Notes: generated by a model not told the origin, from the sequence alone. A stretch of DNA of 64,000 bases from Tateyamaria sp947503385 (GCF_051195235.1 NZ_JBNFZM010000005.1:248001-312000), one strand, 5' to 3'; shown: positions 33,822-42,745, counted from the stretch's first letter. Numbers and translations are program-made.

Positions 33822-34190
33822 CTACCCCTCCTCGAAGTCCCAGCCATTTACGCTGAACCCCAGAGTGTCATCGTAATACGTGGCGTAGTCCCCCAGCCAC
33901 AGCGCGTTGAGGCCGGTGGCGTCCAGCGCGCCCAGCCCCACCGCAAAACCCACGGCGGTCGCCGCCACCAACCCGCCCACAGATGGCCAGCCACCCAAAC
34001 CCGCAAGGATTTGGCGCAACAGCCCGTCTCGCGCAGGCGCACCGCCCGGCGCTGGCATCGCCGCCTCGGCATCGGCCAGCACACGCGCCATCAGGTCGCC
34101 GGAAGCGTCGGGCACTTCGGCTTGCCCCACATCGTCCAGCAGCGCATCCACCCAATCGGTCTTGTCAGCAGGGTCTGTCATCTTGCTCAT
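33822..34190 (-). CDS. Small single-pass membrane protein, candidate anti-sigma factor
   Basis: 122 residues with an acidic N-terminal half (DWVDALLDDVGQAEVPDASGDLMARVLADAE), one membrane segment near residues 70-90, and a short aromatic C-terminus. It has no zinc anti-sigma motif. Its start overlaps the sigma-factor stop by 4 bp and the periplasmic sensor follows after 1 bp, matching the cnrH-cnrY-cnrX kind of arrangement in which the small membrane protein holds the sigma factor. Function is inferred from position only. Confidence 0.6.
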   Translation of the reverse strand: MSKMTDPADKTDWVDALLDDVGQAEVPDASGDLMARVLADAEAAMPAPGGAPARDGLLRQILAGLGGWPSVGGLVAATAVGFAVGLGALDATGLNALWLGDYATYYDDTLGFSVNGWDFEEG

Positions 34191-34780
34191 CCTTCGTATC
34201 CAAGGGCAGTGGCCTGCCCCTTGAGTGCCGCCGCCAAGGCGCGTTTGCCGCGTGCCGTGAGGCTTTCCACAGCCTCGACGCTGACGTCCAGCCGTTCTGC
34301 GATCTCCGGGTTCGTCGCACCCTCGAAATGGCGCAACATCACTGCAAGGCGCTGCCGTTCCGGCAACGACGCCAATGCGCGTGCCAAAGCGTCGCGGCGA
34401 GCCTGCGCCAGCAAACGATCCTCGGCCCCCGGTGCCGGATCAAGCGGCTCTGCCACGTCATCCAGCGCCACCGGCCCCCGTGGCCTGCGCCGCAACCGGT
34501 CGGTACACAGATTTGCCACTACACGGTAGAGCCACGTGGTGACCTTCGCCTCGCCCGTGCGCCAGTCCGGCGCGATTTTCCACAAGCGCATCATCGCCTC
34601 TTGCGCGACATCCTCGGCTTCGGCCCGGTCGCCCAGCAGGCGCATGGCGTGTCCGTAAGCGCGCGGTGTCAGCCGTGTGGTCAGCGCACGCGCCGCAGCC
34701 GCATCGCCGCGCGCATAGCGCGCCAGCAATGCAGCCTCCTCCGGGCCATCCGTGTCTTGGGCATCCAGTGGCATCGTCAT
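34187..34780 (-). CDS. ECF-type RNA polymerase sigma factor
   Basis: A 197-residue group IV sigma factor. Region 2 is visible (ARALTTRLTPRAYGHAMRLLGDRAEAEDVAQEAMMRLWKIAPDW in pattern) with the -10-recognition segment, and region 4 (LASLPERQRLAVMLRHFEGATNPEIAERLDVSVEAVESLTARGKRAL in pattern) with its helix-turn-helix. It lies 58 bp after the EF-hand gene and overlaps the candidate anti-sigma gene. The ATG at 34780 is used; the next ATG two codons on is possible. The target promoters are unknown. Confidence 0.9.
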   Translation of the reverse strand: MTMPLDAQDTDGPEEAALLARYARGDAAAARALTTRLTPRAYGHAMRLLGDRAEAEDVAQEAMMRLWKIAPDWRTGEAKVTTWLYRVVANLCTDRLRRRPRGPVALDDVAEPLDPAPGAEDRLLAQARRDALARALASLPERQRLAVMLRHFEGATNPEIAERLDVSVEAVESLTARGKRALAAALKGQATALGYEG

Positions 34781-34838
34781 CTTCTGACGGGCTAACGTGC
34801 CCCCGCCCCCGTTCACAAGGGGCAAGGGCACGCACGCA

Positions 34839-35282
34839 TCAATCCGCGCCGTGTCGCTTGCCGCGACGTTCGCGCATCTTGTCGCGTGCCGCGTCAAACT
34901 CTGCTTGCGTAATCGTCCCGCTGTTGTCGCTGTCAATCCGGTCAAAGAACCGGCCCGCATTGCGCCGCTCAGTGATCTCATCCTGCGACAATTGCCCGTC
35001 GCCATTGGCGTCCATCCGCTCGATGATCCGCGCAGCACGGTCGCTGGCGCGCGCAGAGGCCTGCGCCTCAAGCTCGGCCTGGCTCAGTTGGCCATCACCG
35101 TTTGTGTCTGCCTCTTGGAAGCGGATGGCACCCCGCGCCTGCAACTCTTCGCGGGTCAATTCGCCATTGCCATCCGTGTCCAAGGTGGCAAGGTCGGGCC
35201 CTTGCCCACGCGCCAACGCGCTTGTGCTGGTCACGGCAGTGGCCGCCATCGCGACAACAAGAATAAAGGCGGTACGTTTCAT
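34839..35282 (-). CDS. Exported EF-hand calcium-binding protein
   Basis: 147 residues: a signal peptide (MKRTAFILVVAMAATAVTSTSALA), then four EF-hand loops, DTDGNGELTREE, ADTNGDGQLSQAE, DANGDGQLSQDE and DSDNSGTITQAE, each with the Asp/Asn pattern and the final Glu needed for Ca2+. It is a periplasmic calmodulin-like protein. It is the first gene of a four-gene run with an ECF sigma factor, which suggests a Ca2+ or envelope-stress link (inference). Confidence 0.88.
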   Translation of the reverse strand: MKRTAFILVVAMAATAVTSTSALARGQGPDLATLDTDGNGELTREELQARGAIRFQEADTNGDGQLSQAELEAQASARASDRAARIIERMDANGDGQLSQDEITERRNAGRFFDRIDSDNSGTITQAEFDAARDKMRERRGKRHGAD

Positions 35283-35480
35283 TTGGCTTACTCCGTTTGT
35301 TCAGACCGGCACCTGCTCATTGCGTGCCGAATACCCATCAAACGGAACCCGCCCGCATTTCCGTCGAAATTAATTTTTACATGGCAGCGCGGCGCGACAT
35401 CGGGACGCAAGGACAGATTGCGCCATTCCGATTTGCGCCGCGCACGCCCAGTGTAGGGAGATCGGACAAACGAGCACCCC

Positions 35481-35894
35481 ATGCGACACGAGCAGATCAC
35501 ACGGCACACCCACGACCCCGTGGACAAAGGCACCCGCCGGATGCGGCCCGCCCTGCTGCGCGGCTGGCGCCGCAGGTGCCCGCGCTGTGGCCGCGGTGCC
35601 CTTCTCAAAGGGTATCTCAAGGTCGCCAGCAGCTGTGCAGTCTGCAAGCTCGACTACTCGCATCACCGTGCCGATGATGGCCCTGCGTACCTGACCATCC
35701 TACTGGTCGGTCATCTGATGGCCCCGCTTTTGCATGTGGTGTTTGTCACGTGGCGGCCCGAACCGTTGATCCTGTTCACGATCTTTGCGGTTGGATGTGT
35801 CGGCCTGTCGCTTTACCTTCTGCCAAGACTGAAGGGGGCGATTGTCGGGTTCCAATGGGCGCGCGCCATGGGCGGGTTCGGCCAGCACGGATGA
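35481..35894 (+). CDS. DUF983 membrane protein
   Basis: A 137-residue conserved inner-membrane protein. It has an N-terminal zinc-ribbon-like pair CPRCGRG and CAVCKLDY, then two hydrophobic segments (about 70-90 and 92-112). The family is widespread in Alphaproteobacteria and its function is not established. It is followed 23 bp later by a NUDIX gene in the same direction. Confidence 0.85.
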   Translation: MRHEQITRHTHDPVDKGTRRMRPALLRGWRRRCPRCGRGALLKGYLKVASSCAVCKLDYSHHRADDGPAYLTILLVGHLMAPLLHVVFVTWRPEPLILFTIFAVGCVGLSLYLLPRLKGAIVGFQWARAMGGFGQHG

Positions 35895-35917
35895 CCCGAC
35901 CCCCAGCAAGGGGCCAG

Positions 35918-36610
35918 ATGAGCATCGACAAAAGCCAGATCCGCGACGCCGCTACCGTCATTGTCCTGCGGGACACCGACACCAATCCACGTATTCTTAT
36001 GGGCCAGCGTGGCGCAAAGGCCGCATTCATGCCCAACAAGTTTGTCTTTCCCGGTGGCGCCGTGGATGCAGGCGACGCGCAGGTGCCGCTGGGCACAGCA
36101 CTGCCCGCGCCGTGTGCCACCCGGCTCGACGATGACAGCGCGCCGGGTCTGGGCCCCGCCATCGCGGCCGCTGCGGTGCGCGAACTCTTTGAGGAGACCG
36201 GTCAAATTCTGGGAACGCCGGGCGCGTGGCAGGACCCGCCTGCCGACTGGCGGGCCTTTGCCGCCAGCGGTCACCTGCCCCACGCCGCCGCCCTGCGCTT
36301 TGTCTTTCGCGCGTTGACCCCGCCGGGACGGCCCCGCCGGTTTGATGCACGATTTTTTGTGGTGTCGGCGGATGCGCTTGCCTCGGACCCGGACGATTTC
36401 TCTGCCGCCTCGGACGAGCTGTCTCATCTGCAATGGGTTGAACTGGCCCAAGCGCGCCGCTTTGACATGCCCTTCATCACGGAAGTGGTGTTGAGCGAGG
36501 TGCAATCGCAACTAAACGGCGCGCCAGAGCCGCAATCCGTGCCGTTTTTTAAGAACGACGATGAAGAAAGCCTGTTCCTGCGCCTGCGCGGCGACTGGGT
36601 GCGGGACTAG
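35918..36610 (+). CDS. NUDIX family hydrolase
   Basis: A 230-residue NUDIX-fold protein, with the box-like segment running through AAAAVRELFEETGQIL (the REx2EE core) after a longer insertion, as in the CoA-type or NUDT19-like group. It probably hydrolyses a nucleoside diphosphate derivative; the substrate is unknown. ATG 35918 follows AAGGGGCCAG. An ATG at 35891 overlapping the DUF983 stop is an alternative that would add nine residues. Convergent with, and overlapping by 4 bp, the EamA gene. Confidence 0.85.
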   Translation: MSIDKSQIRDAATVIVLRDTDTNPRILMGQRGAKAAFMPNKFVFPGGAVDAGDAQVPLGTALPAPCATRLDDDSAPGLGPAIAAAAVRELFEETGQILGTPGAWQDPPADWRAFAASGHLPHAAALRFVFRALTPPGRPRRFDARFFVVSADALASDPDDFSAASDELSHLQWVELAQARRFDMPFITEVVLSEVQSQLNGAPEPQSVPFFKNDDEESLFLRLRGDWVRD

Positions 36611-37509
36611 ATCAGCAGCACCAGTGTCAGGATCGACGCCATTAGGATACCCATGCCGACCCATTCGCGCCGCGTAACCGCCTCGCGGAAAATCAAGACA
36701 CTGGCAAGCCCGCTGAACACAAGTTCGATCTGGCCGACCGCATTCACGTAAGCCGCGTTTTGCAAGGTGAACGCCGTAAACCAGCAAAACGACCCGGCCA
36801 TAGACAAAAGACCAACCCAAACGGCCACTCGCCGCGCTTCCCACACGGCTCGCACCTGTCCCGGGTCGCGCCAGCGCAACCAGAAAACCATGGCCAAGGT
36901 CTGCATCGCCGTGACCGCGGCAAGCGTCAGTCCCGCCCGCGCAAACGGATCGTCCAGCGCAAGGCTCAGCGACGCGCCGCGATAGGACACGCCGGAGATC
37001 GAGAACAAAAATCCCGCCCCAAGGCCAAGCCCCGCCGCCCGGTTCATCAGGTCACGCCAGCCAAACCGGGCCAGTTCCGGCGGCACCGACAACAGCAGGA
37101 CCCCAACCAATCCCAGCGCGATGGCGACAAATCCCCAGACCGATACCGTGTCGCCCAACAGAAGCCACCCGGTCAGCACCGCCTGCATCACGGCGGTTTT
37201 CTGGAATGTCACACCCACGGCAAAGTTGCGCGCCTTGAACAGCATCACAACGGCCACGGTGGCCAAAATCTGCGCCACCCCGCCTGCCGCGGCAAACAGC
37301 CAGAACGACAGCGGCACCGCTGGCAGCGCCTGTTCTGACGCCACGAGGTACAGTGTGATGCCCACCGCCGCGAGCGGCGCAGAATACAGAAACCGTGCCA
37401 GTGTTGCTCCGGACGCACTCAGCGTGCCCAACGACAATTGCCGTTGCAGCATAAAGCGCAGCGTTTGGAAAAACGCCGCCGCCACCGTGATCGAAATCCA
37501 GAGGGTCAT
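36607..37509 (-). CDS. EamA/DMT-superfamily transporter
   Basis: A 300-residue integral membrane protein with about ten hydrophobic segments and two EamA-type halves (residues 1-140 and 150-300). Members export metabolites or amino acids; no substrate can be assigned. It lies 13 bp after the desaturase gene on the same strand, so the two may be co-transcribed. Confidence 0.83.
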   Translation of the reverse strand: MTLWISITVAAAFFQTLRFMLQRQLSLGTLSASGATLARFLYSAPLAAVGITLYLVASEQALPAVPLSFWLFAAAGGVAQILATVAVVMLFKARNFAVGVTFQKTAVMQAVLTGWLLLGDTVSVWGFVAIALGLVGVLLLSVPPELARFGWRDLMNRAAGLGLGAGFLFSISGVSYRGASLSLALDDPFARAGLTLAAVTAMQTLAMVFWLRWRDPGQVRAVWEARRVAVWVGLLSMAGSFCWFTAFTLQNAAYVNAVGQIELVFSGLASVLIFREAVTRREWVGMGILMASILTLVLLI

Positions 37510-37522
37510 GCCCCTCTATCGA

Positions 37523-38452
37523 TCATCCCTTGGGCGAGGGCCAGAGCGGATGCGCCACCGGATCCTTTGCGGTGAGCGCGTAGCGCGCGAACACTTCGGC
37601 ATAAGAGCCATAGCGATACCCGTCATTGCAGCCCAGATAGCGCGCCTTGTGCGCGGCATAAAGCGCTGGCAGGCGATACCACGGCACCCGCGGGTGCATA
37701 TGATGCACCACGTGGAAGTTGTTGTTCAGAAACAGAAACGCCAGCAGACCACGGTCTTCGACGATCACGGTCCGGCCGCGCGCCTTGTCATGCGCCTGAT
37801 GTTCGAGAAAGGTGCGTATCTTCAGGATCGACACCGCCACATAGCTGCATAACACATAGTGCCACAGCGCCATGGGTGCGGCCGCAATGACGGTCAGCAC
37901 GATGGCCACACCGGGCACATGCACGGCCCAGCCCAGCAGGACCTGCCGGTCTCCGCCCCGGATCGCGCGCCAATCCGCTGCCATGAACGCCGCCTGTGCG
38001 ACCAGCGGGCCAATGGCCATGCGCCCCAGCAGCGTGTTGTTCCACGCCAGCAGCCGCCGCCGCCAGCGCGGCAGCGCGGCCCAGACCACCGGGTCCAGGT
38101 AGTTGGTTTCTGGGTCGTCATAAGGATCGGTCAGGTTTGCATCCTGATGATGGGCCAGATGCGTGTCGCGGAACCGGATGTAGGGGATGAACAGGCCGGG
38201 GTTCACAATCACCAACGCCTCGTTCACCTTGCGTGACGGGAACGGGTGGCCATGCAGCACCTCATGGCTGAGCGACGCGTGCAGCACCAGCGCCAGCACC
38301 ACCACAAAGGTTGCCACAAGCGGTATCGCCGCCAGAACCCAGACCCCCAGCCACAGCGCCAGCAGACACAGGACAAACAGCGCGGCCGTAATCCATTCGA
38401 TACGGTATGGCAAAGCGGCGGGCACATGGCGCGTGGCTGCGCGGGGCGACAT
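37523..38452 (-). CDS. Fatty acid desaturase family protein
   Basis: A 309-residue membrane di-iron enzyme. Three histidine clusters are visible: HEVLHGH (about 73), HLAHH (about 110) and HVVHHMH (about 245), with hydrophobic segments between them. The family includes acyl-lipid desaturases, beta-carotene hydroxylases and related enzymes; the substrate is open. It is divergent from an XRE-type regulator across 110 bp that contains two palindromes. Confidence 0.88.
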   Translation of the reverse strand: MSPRAATRHVPAALPYRIEWITAALFVLCLLALWLGVWVLAAIPLVATFVVVLALVLHASLSHEVLHGHPFPSRKVNEALVIVNPGLFIPYIRFRDTHLAHHQDANLTDPYDDPETNYLDPVVWAALPRWRRRLLAWNNTLLGRMAIGPLVAQAAFMAADWRAIRGGDRQVLLGWAVHVPGVAIVLTVIAAAPMALWHYVLCSYVAVSILKIRTFLEHQAHDKARGRTVIVEDRGLLAFLFLNNNFHVVHHMHPRVPWYRLPALYAAHKARYLGCNDGYRYGSYAEVFARYALTAKDPVAHPLWPSPKG

Positions 38453-38522
38453 ATCGGGCCTTTCAACGATACAAGGGACCCGTCTGGTCTAGCGCTCCGC
38501 GCGACACCCGAGAATTCCGAAT

Positions 38523-38559
38523 ATTGTTAACAATCTCTACAAATGGTGATAAATATCAC
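38523..38559. promoter_or_regulatory. Two palindromes upstream of the XRE regulator
   Basis: The perfect 12-bp palindrome ATTGTT-AACAAT (38523-38534) and the dyad GTGATA-AA-TATCAC (38546-38559) sit in an AT-rich stretch 3-40 bp before the start of the regulator, between it and the divergent desaturase. They are likely operator sites for the regulator itself, for the desaturase, or both. Confidence 0.55.
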
Positions 38560-38562
38560 GTT

Positions 38563-39420
38563 ATGTCAGATATTCTCGACAAGCGGGCGCGCGCCGCTCT
38601 CTTCCGCGCGCGGCTGTCCATGGCGATGGCCGAACAGAACATGACGCAAAGCGGGCTGGCCCGCCTCATCGGCTCTGATCGCTCCACCATCAGCCAAGCG
38701 CTCACCGATACCGGCACCCGGCTGCCCGGCGCACATGTGGTTGGCGCCTGTGCGCAGGCGCTTGGCGTATCTGCCGACTGGCTGATGGGCCTGTCCGACC
38801 GCCCCGAAAGCGCGTCTGCCCTCACGGCCATGGCCCTCACGCTGACCGAAGCGCCCCGCGCTCTGATCGACGAACGTATCTTTGCCTGGCACCAAGAGGC
38901 GATGGGGTACAAAATCCGCCACGTCCCCGCAGGCCTGCCCGACATGCTCAAGACCGAGGACATGTTGGCGTGGGAATATGGCCCCCATCTGGGCCGCACC
39001 ACGACGCAAGCCATCAACGCCTCGCGCGACCGGCTCAACTGGATGCGCGCCTCACCGTCGGATTACGAGATTGCCATGCCAATCTACGAGATTGACAGTT
39101 TTGCCCGCGGCACAGGCTACTATGGCGATCTGCCCAGCCACGTGCGCGCCGCACAGCTTGACCATCTGCAGGAACTCACCGAGCAGCTTTATCCGCGCCT
39201 GCGGCTCTATCTGTATGACGCGCGGCGGCTATACTCCGCCCCGGTCACCGTGTTCGGGCCATTGCTGGCCGTGCTGTACTCGGGCGGCCATTACCTCGCC
39301 TTTCGCGACCGCGAACGGATCGAAACACTGACCGCACATTTTGACCAACTGGTGCGCGAGGCCAGCTATACTGCACGGGACATGTCCACCCATTTCGCCG
39401 GTCTGCGTGGTGTGATCTAG
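38563..39420 (+). CDS. XRE-type helix-turn-helix regulator
   Basis: 285 residues: an N-terminal lambda-repressor-like HTH (MAEQNMTQSGLARLIGSDRSTISQAL), then a roughly 190-residue C-terminal domain rich in Tyr/Arg that I do not recognise, probably a ligand or dimerisation domain. ATG 38563 is used because longer frames run into the divergent desaturase. Palindromes immediately upstream suggest autoregulation. Its stop overlaps the convergent carnitine dehydrogenase gene by 4 bp. Confidence 0.8.
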   Translation: MSDILDKRARAALFRARLSMAMAEQNMTQSGLARLIGSDRSTISQALTDTGTRLPGAHVVGACAQALGVSADWLMGLSDRPESASALTAMALTLTEAPRALIDERIFAWHQEAMGYKIRHVPAGLPDMLKTEDMLAWEYGPHLGRTTTQAINASRDRLNWMRASPSDYEIAMPIYEIDSFARGTGYYGDLPSHVRAAQLDHLQELTEQLYPRLRLYLYDARRLYSAPVTVFGPLLAVLYSGGHYLAFRDRERIETLTAHFDQLVREASYTARDMSTHFAGLRGVI

Positions 39421-40892
39421 GGCCGCTGGCCCACCGACCGCCCCACCCCTTCGGGTGTGGCAAGGTGCGCGTGCGCCTCTGCTATCCGGGTCAGAGCCGC
39501 CAAAATCTGTGGCGCGGGGTCACTGGGTTTGCGCGTCTCAAGGCTCACATGCAGCAGGAAATGCTCCGCCGTGGCCAAAAGCCGGTCGCCCTGTCGCATT
39601 TCGTGCCACAGGTGCAGCTTTTTGCCTGCCCCGCTCAGCACCTGTGTCACGACCTCGATCCGCGCACCCGCACGGACCTCATCGATATGGCGTAGATGCG
39701 TCTCGGCAGTGAAATAGCTGCCACCGGTCGCGACGTAATCCGCATCACAGCCGATCAGCGCCATAAACCGGTCCGTGGCATCGCCAAAGGCTTGCAGATA
39801 CCGCGCCTCGTTCATGTGCCCGTTATAGTCAGTCCAATCGAGCGGCACGGTCCGCTGCACGGTCGGGATAGGTCCGCCCACATCCTCAAGCATGTCCGCA
39901 CGGGCCGCCAGCACAGTGCCCTGCGCCAACGCCGCATCATGCGCGTTCAGCACGGCACCCGCGCCCCAGTTGGTCTGCTTTAGTGCCCGCAACAGGCCCA
40001 CAAGGTTGTTGTCGCGCGCCTGCAACATCTCGGGGATGGTCATATGCCCGGATTGCGCATCCGACTGCCCCGCAATCAGGTCCACCAGTGCGTCGGTGAA
40101 TTCGGGCACGTCCATCAGCTTGGTCCACGGCCACTGCAAGGCGGGGCCAAACTGCGCCATGAAATGGCGCATCCCCGCAGCTCCCCCTGCCGTACGATAG
40201 GTATCAAACAGCCCCATCTGCGCCCAGCGAATCCCAAAGCCCATGCGGATCGCTTCGTCAATTTCCTCTGTGGTGGCGACCCCGTCTTTGACCAGCCACA
40301 GCGCTTCGCGCCACACCGCTTCGAGAAAGCGGTCGGCGATATGCGCGTCGATCTCCTTGCGCACATGCAGCGGGAACATGCCCAGACCGCGCAACACCGC
40401 CTGTGCGCGGTCGACCAGCGCAGGGTCAGTGTCGGGCGATGGCACCACCTCGACCAGTGGCATCAGGTAAACGGGATTAAACGGGTGGCACACCATGATC
40501 TGCTCCGGCCGCGCGGCACCCTGCTGCAACTCGCTCGGTTTGAAACCAGATGTCGAAGACCCGATGATTGCATCTGCGGCACAGGCGGCCTGCATCTGGG
40601 CCAGCACATTGTGCTTGATCTCCAGCCGCTCGGGCACGCTCTCCTGTATCCACGCGGCCCCGGTCACCGCTTCGGCCAGATCAGCGTGAAAGCTCAACCG
40701 TCCTTCCGACGGCAGTGCCACGTCGGTCAAACCCGGCAATGCACGCCGCGCCTGTTCCAGCACCGGCGCCAGCGTCGCCTCTGCCGTGGGACTGGGGTCG
40801 AACACCCGCACGTCCCATCCGTTCAACAGGAACCGTGCGGCCCAGCCTCCGCCGATCACCCCGCCGCCAATGATTGCCGCCACCTGCGCCAT
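39417..40892 (-). CDS. lcdH: Carnitine 3-dehydrogenase fused to a thioesterase
   Basis: A 491-residue two-domain enzyme. The N-terminal part (1-320) is a 3-hydroxyacyl-CoA-dehydrogenase-like fold with the NAD motif IIGGGVIGGGW and the SSTSGF/HPFNPVYLMPLVE active region, oxidising L-carnitine to 3-dehydrocarnitine. The C-terminal part (about 345-480) is a hotdog thioesterase (DWTDYNGHMNEARYL), which in this family releases glycine betaine from betainyl-CoA. The intervening step is done by a BKACE enzyme, encoded two genes upstream. Together they convert carnitine to glycine betaine plus acetoacetate. Confidence 0.9.
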   Translation of the reverse strand: MAQVAAIIGGGVIGGGWAARFLLNGWDVRVFDPSPTAEATLAPVLEQARRALPGLTDVALPSEGRLSFHADLAEAVTGAAWIQESVPERLEIKHNVLAQMQAACAADAIIGSSTSGFKPSELQQGAARPEQIMVCHPFNPVYLMPLVEVVPSPDTDPALVDRAQAVLRGLGMFPLHVRKEIDAHIADRFLEAVWREALWLVKDGVATTEEIDEAIRMGFGIRWAQMGLFDTYRTAGGAAGMRHFMAQFGPALQWPWTKLMDVPEFTDALVDLIAGQSDAQSGHMTIPEMLQARDNNLVGLLRALKQTNWGAGAVLNAHDAALAQGTVLAARADMLEDVGGPIPTVQRTVPLDWTDYNGHMNEARYLQAFGDATDRFMALIGCDADYVATGGSYFTAETHLRHIDEVRAGARIEVVTQVLSGAGKKLHLWHEMRQGDRLLATAEHFLLHVSLETRKPSDPAPQILAALTRIAEAHAHLATPEGVGRSVGQRP

Positions 40893-41042
40893 GCAGCACC
40901 TCCTTACGTATCAAGAATTTCCATTGCGCGCTTTGGGCAGGGAGCAACGCAAGGAACACCCGCACCACCGCCCAAAACTCAGACCGCCGGCGCCCCAGCA
41001 CCGGCGCAAGTGCCCGGCCTCCCCCCGGGACAGGGCGCATAA

Positions 41043-41618
41043 TCACGGCGACATCCTCATGTCCTTGAGATCAAAGCCCGAAAACGCCAGCACTTGCCGC
41101 CCCGCCGCGATCCGGTCTGCGCCACCCCGCGGCGCCCGGTCCAGCACCCAGGCAAAGCGTCCATCGGCACCGCCCACAGCCGCTGTGCGAAACCCGTCAT
41201 CGACCCAGACGACAACCGCCCGTCGGGCCGGCCCGCCTTGCGGGTCGCTCAGCACATCTGCCCCGGGCACATCTGTCTCTGCCGGCCAATGCGCTACACC
41301 TTCGACGCACGCGCCCGCCGACACACACCTGCGCGACGTCAGCGTCCAGAGCGGGCCCTCCGGAGCATCCGCGCGCCGCTCCACCAACCTCAGATCTGCA
41401 TCCACCGGATAGGCCCCGCGCACGTACCACAGACCCGCAAACCGCGCATCGTCATAGCGGCTCGTCACGCCGATAGCAGCGGTTGGATTGCGGTAGGGTA
41501 TCGCGACACTACCGGTCGTCGGGCCAAGCGGAGCACAGGCCGTCAGCCCCCACACCAGCACAGCCCATGCACCAAACCCGGACGCAGCCCACGCGCGGCC
41601 AAAGCACGCCCGGTGCAT
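41043..41618 (-). CDS. Lipocalin-like lipoprotein in the carnitine operon
   Basis: 191 residues with a lipoprotein signal (VLVWGLTAC lipobox) and a lipocalin-like body: the first-strand motif RFAGLWYVRGAYP resembles the lipocalin G-x-W signature, and the C-terminal segment reads VLAFSGFDLKDM. It is predicted to be anchored in the envelope and to bind a small hydrophobic or amphipathic ligand. It lies 8 bp after the BKACE gene. A GTG at 41630 overlapping the BKACE stop (GTGA) is an alternative start. Its role in carnitine use is unknown. Confidence 0.7.
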   Translation of the reverse strand: MHRACFGRAWAASGFGAWAVLVWGLTACAPLGPTTGSVAIPYRNPTAAIGVTSRYDDARFAGLWYVRGAYPVDADLRLVERRADAPEGPLWTLTSRRCVSAGACVEGVAHWPAETDVPGADVLSDPQGGPARRAVVVWVDDGFRTAAVGGADGRFAWVLDRAPRGGADRIAAGRQVLAFSGFDLKDMRMSP

Positions 41619-41626
41619 CGGGACAG

Positions 41627-42538
41627 TCACCCTTTTGGTGCCCGCTTGACCAAGTCCAGCTTCTCGCGCACTTCCGCCGGTCCGATCACCCGCGCGCCCA
41701 TATTTTCGACGATTGTGCCCGCCCTCTCGACCAATTGCCAGTTCTCCGCCAACACGCCTTTGTCGAGCCACAGATTGTCCTCAAGCCCGACCCGCACATT
41801 GCCCCCTGCAAGTACGGCAGCCGCCGCATAGGCCATCTGGTGACGCCCCAACGCAAAGGCCGAAAACGTCCAGTCATCCGGGACATTGTTCACCATCGCC
41901 ATGAATGTATTGAGGTCATCCGGTGCGCCCCACGGAACACCCATACACAGTTGCACCAACGCGGGACTGTCCAGAACACCGTCCTGAACCAATTGCTTTG
42001 CATACCACAAATGCCCGGTGTCAAAGGCCTCGATCTCCGGCTTCACGCCCAGATCGGTCATCTTGCGCCCCATCGCCTGCAACATGCCGGGCGTGTTGGT
42101 CATCACGTAATCGGCTTCGGCAAAGTTCATCGTGCCGCAATCCAGCGTGCAAATCTCCGGCAGGCAATCGGCGATATGCGCAACGCGTTCAGCGGCACCC
42201 ACCATGTCTGTCCCCTCTGCAAGCGGCAGCGGCGCATCCGCACCGCCAAACACGATGTCTCCCCCCATACCAGCGGTCAGGTTCAGCACCACATCGACAT
42301 CCGCATCCCGGATGCGCTCTGTGACCTCTCGGTAATAGGACAAATCCCGGCTTGGCGCTCCGGTCTCGGGGTCGCGCACGTGGCAATGCACTATTGCCGC
42401 GCCGGCCTTGGCCGCCGCAATGGCGCTGTCTGCAATCTGCCGGGGCGCGCGTGGCACATGCGGGCTGCGGTCCTGCGTGCCGCCGGACCCGGTTACGGCA
42501 CAGGTGATAAAGACCTCGCGATTCATGGTCAGCGGCAT
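41627..42538 (-). CDS. BKACE beta-keto acid cleavage enzyme (dehydrocarnitine-type)
   Basis: A 303-residue DUF849/Kce TIM-barrel enzyme that, with acetyl-CoA, cleaves a beta-keto acid into acetoacetate and an acyl-CoA. The zinc-binding HCH motif is in AAIVHCHVRDPETG, and GLEDNLWLDKG near the C-terminus is typical. The neighbouring carnitine dehydrogenase-thioesterase makes 3-dehydrocarnitine the likely substrate and betainyl-CoA the product. The ATG at 42538 follows AAGGGGAGATC. Confidence 0.88.
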   Translation of the reverse strand: MPLTMNREVFITCAVTGSGGTQDRSPHVPRAPRQIADSAIAAAKAGAAIVHCHVRDPETGAPSRDLSYYREVTERIRDADVDVVLNLTAGMGGDIVFGGADAPLPLAEGTDMVGAAERVAHIADCLPEICTLDCGTMNFAEADYVMTNTPGMLQAMGRKMTDLGVKPEIEAFDTGHLWYAKQLVQDGVLDSPALVQLCMGVPWGAPDDLNTFMAMVNNVPDDWTFSAFALGRHQMAYAAAAVLAGGNVRVGLEDNLWLDKGVLAENWQLVERAGTIVENMGARVIGPAEVREKLDLVKRAPKG

Positions 42539-42683
42539 CGTGATCTCCCCTTCTTTTCCGGGACCCTCGCAAATCAATGACCCCCCTGCCAGCCGGAAAA
42601 CGAAACCCGATGACGCAAACGCGCCCTGCCGCACACCATAAACCACCCCGCCAGACTGACGGGGTCGGCCTGCCCTCCCGGTC

Positions 42684-42702
42684 CCTTCCCCCGAGGGGAA
42701 GG
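42684..42702. repeat. GC-rich hairpin between aldo/keto reductase and BKACE
   Basis: Perfect 8-bp arms CCTTCCCC (42684-42691) and GGGGAAGG (42695-42702) with a 3-nt loop. A second stem, ACCCCG/CGGGGT, lies just towards BKACE and is followed on the reverse strand by GGTTTATG. Together they may separate the aldo/keto reductase transcript from the carnitine operon. Confidence 0.45.
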
Positions 42703-42745
42703 TCAGGTTGGGGGTCACCGGCAGATCATGCGCAGCGGCAGCTGC

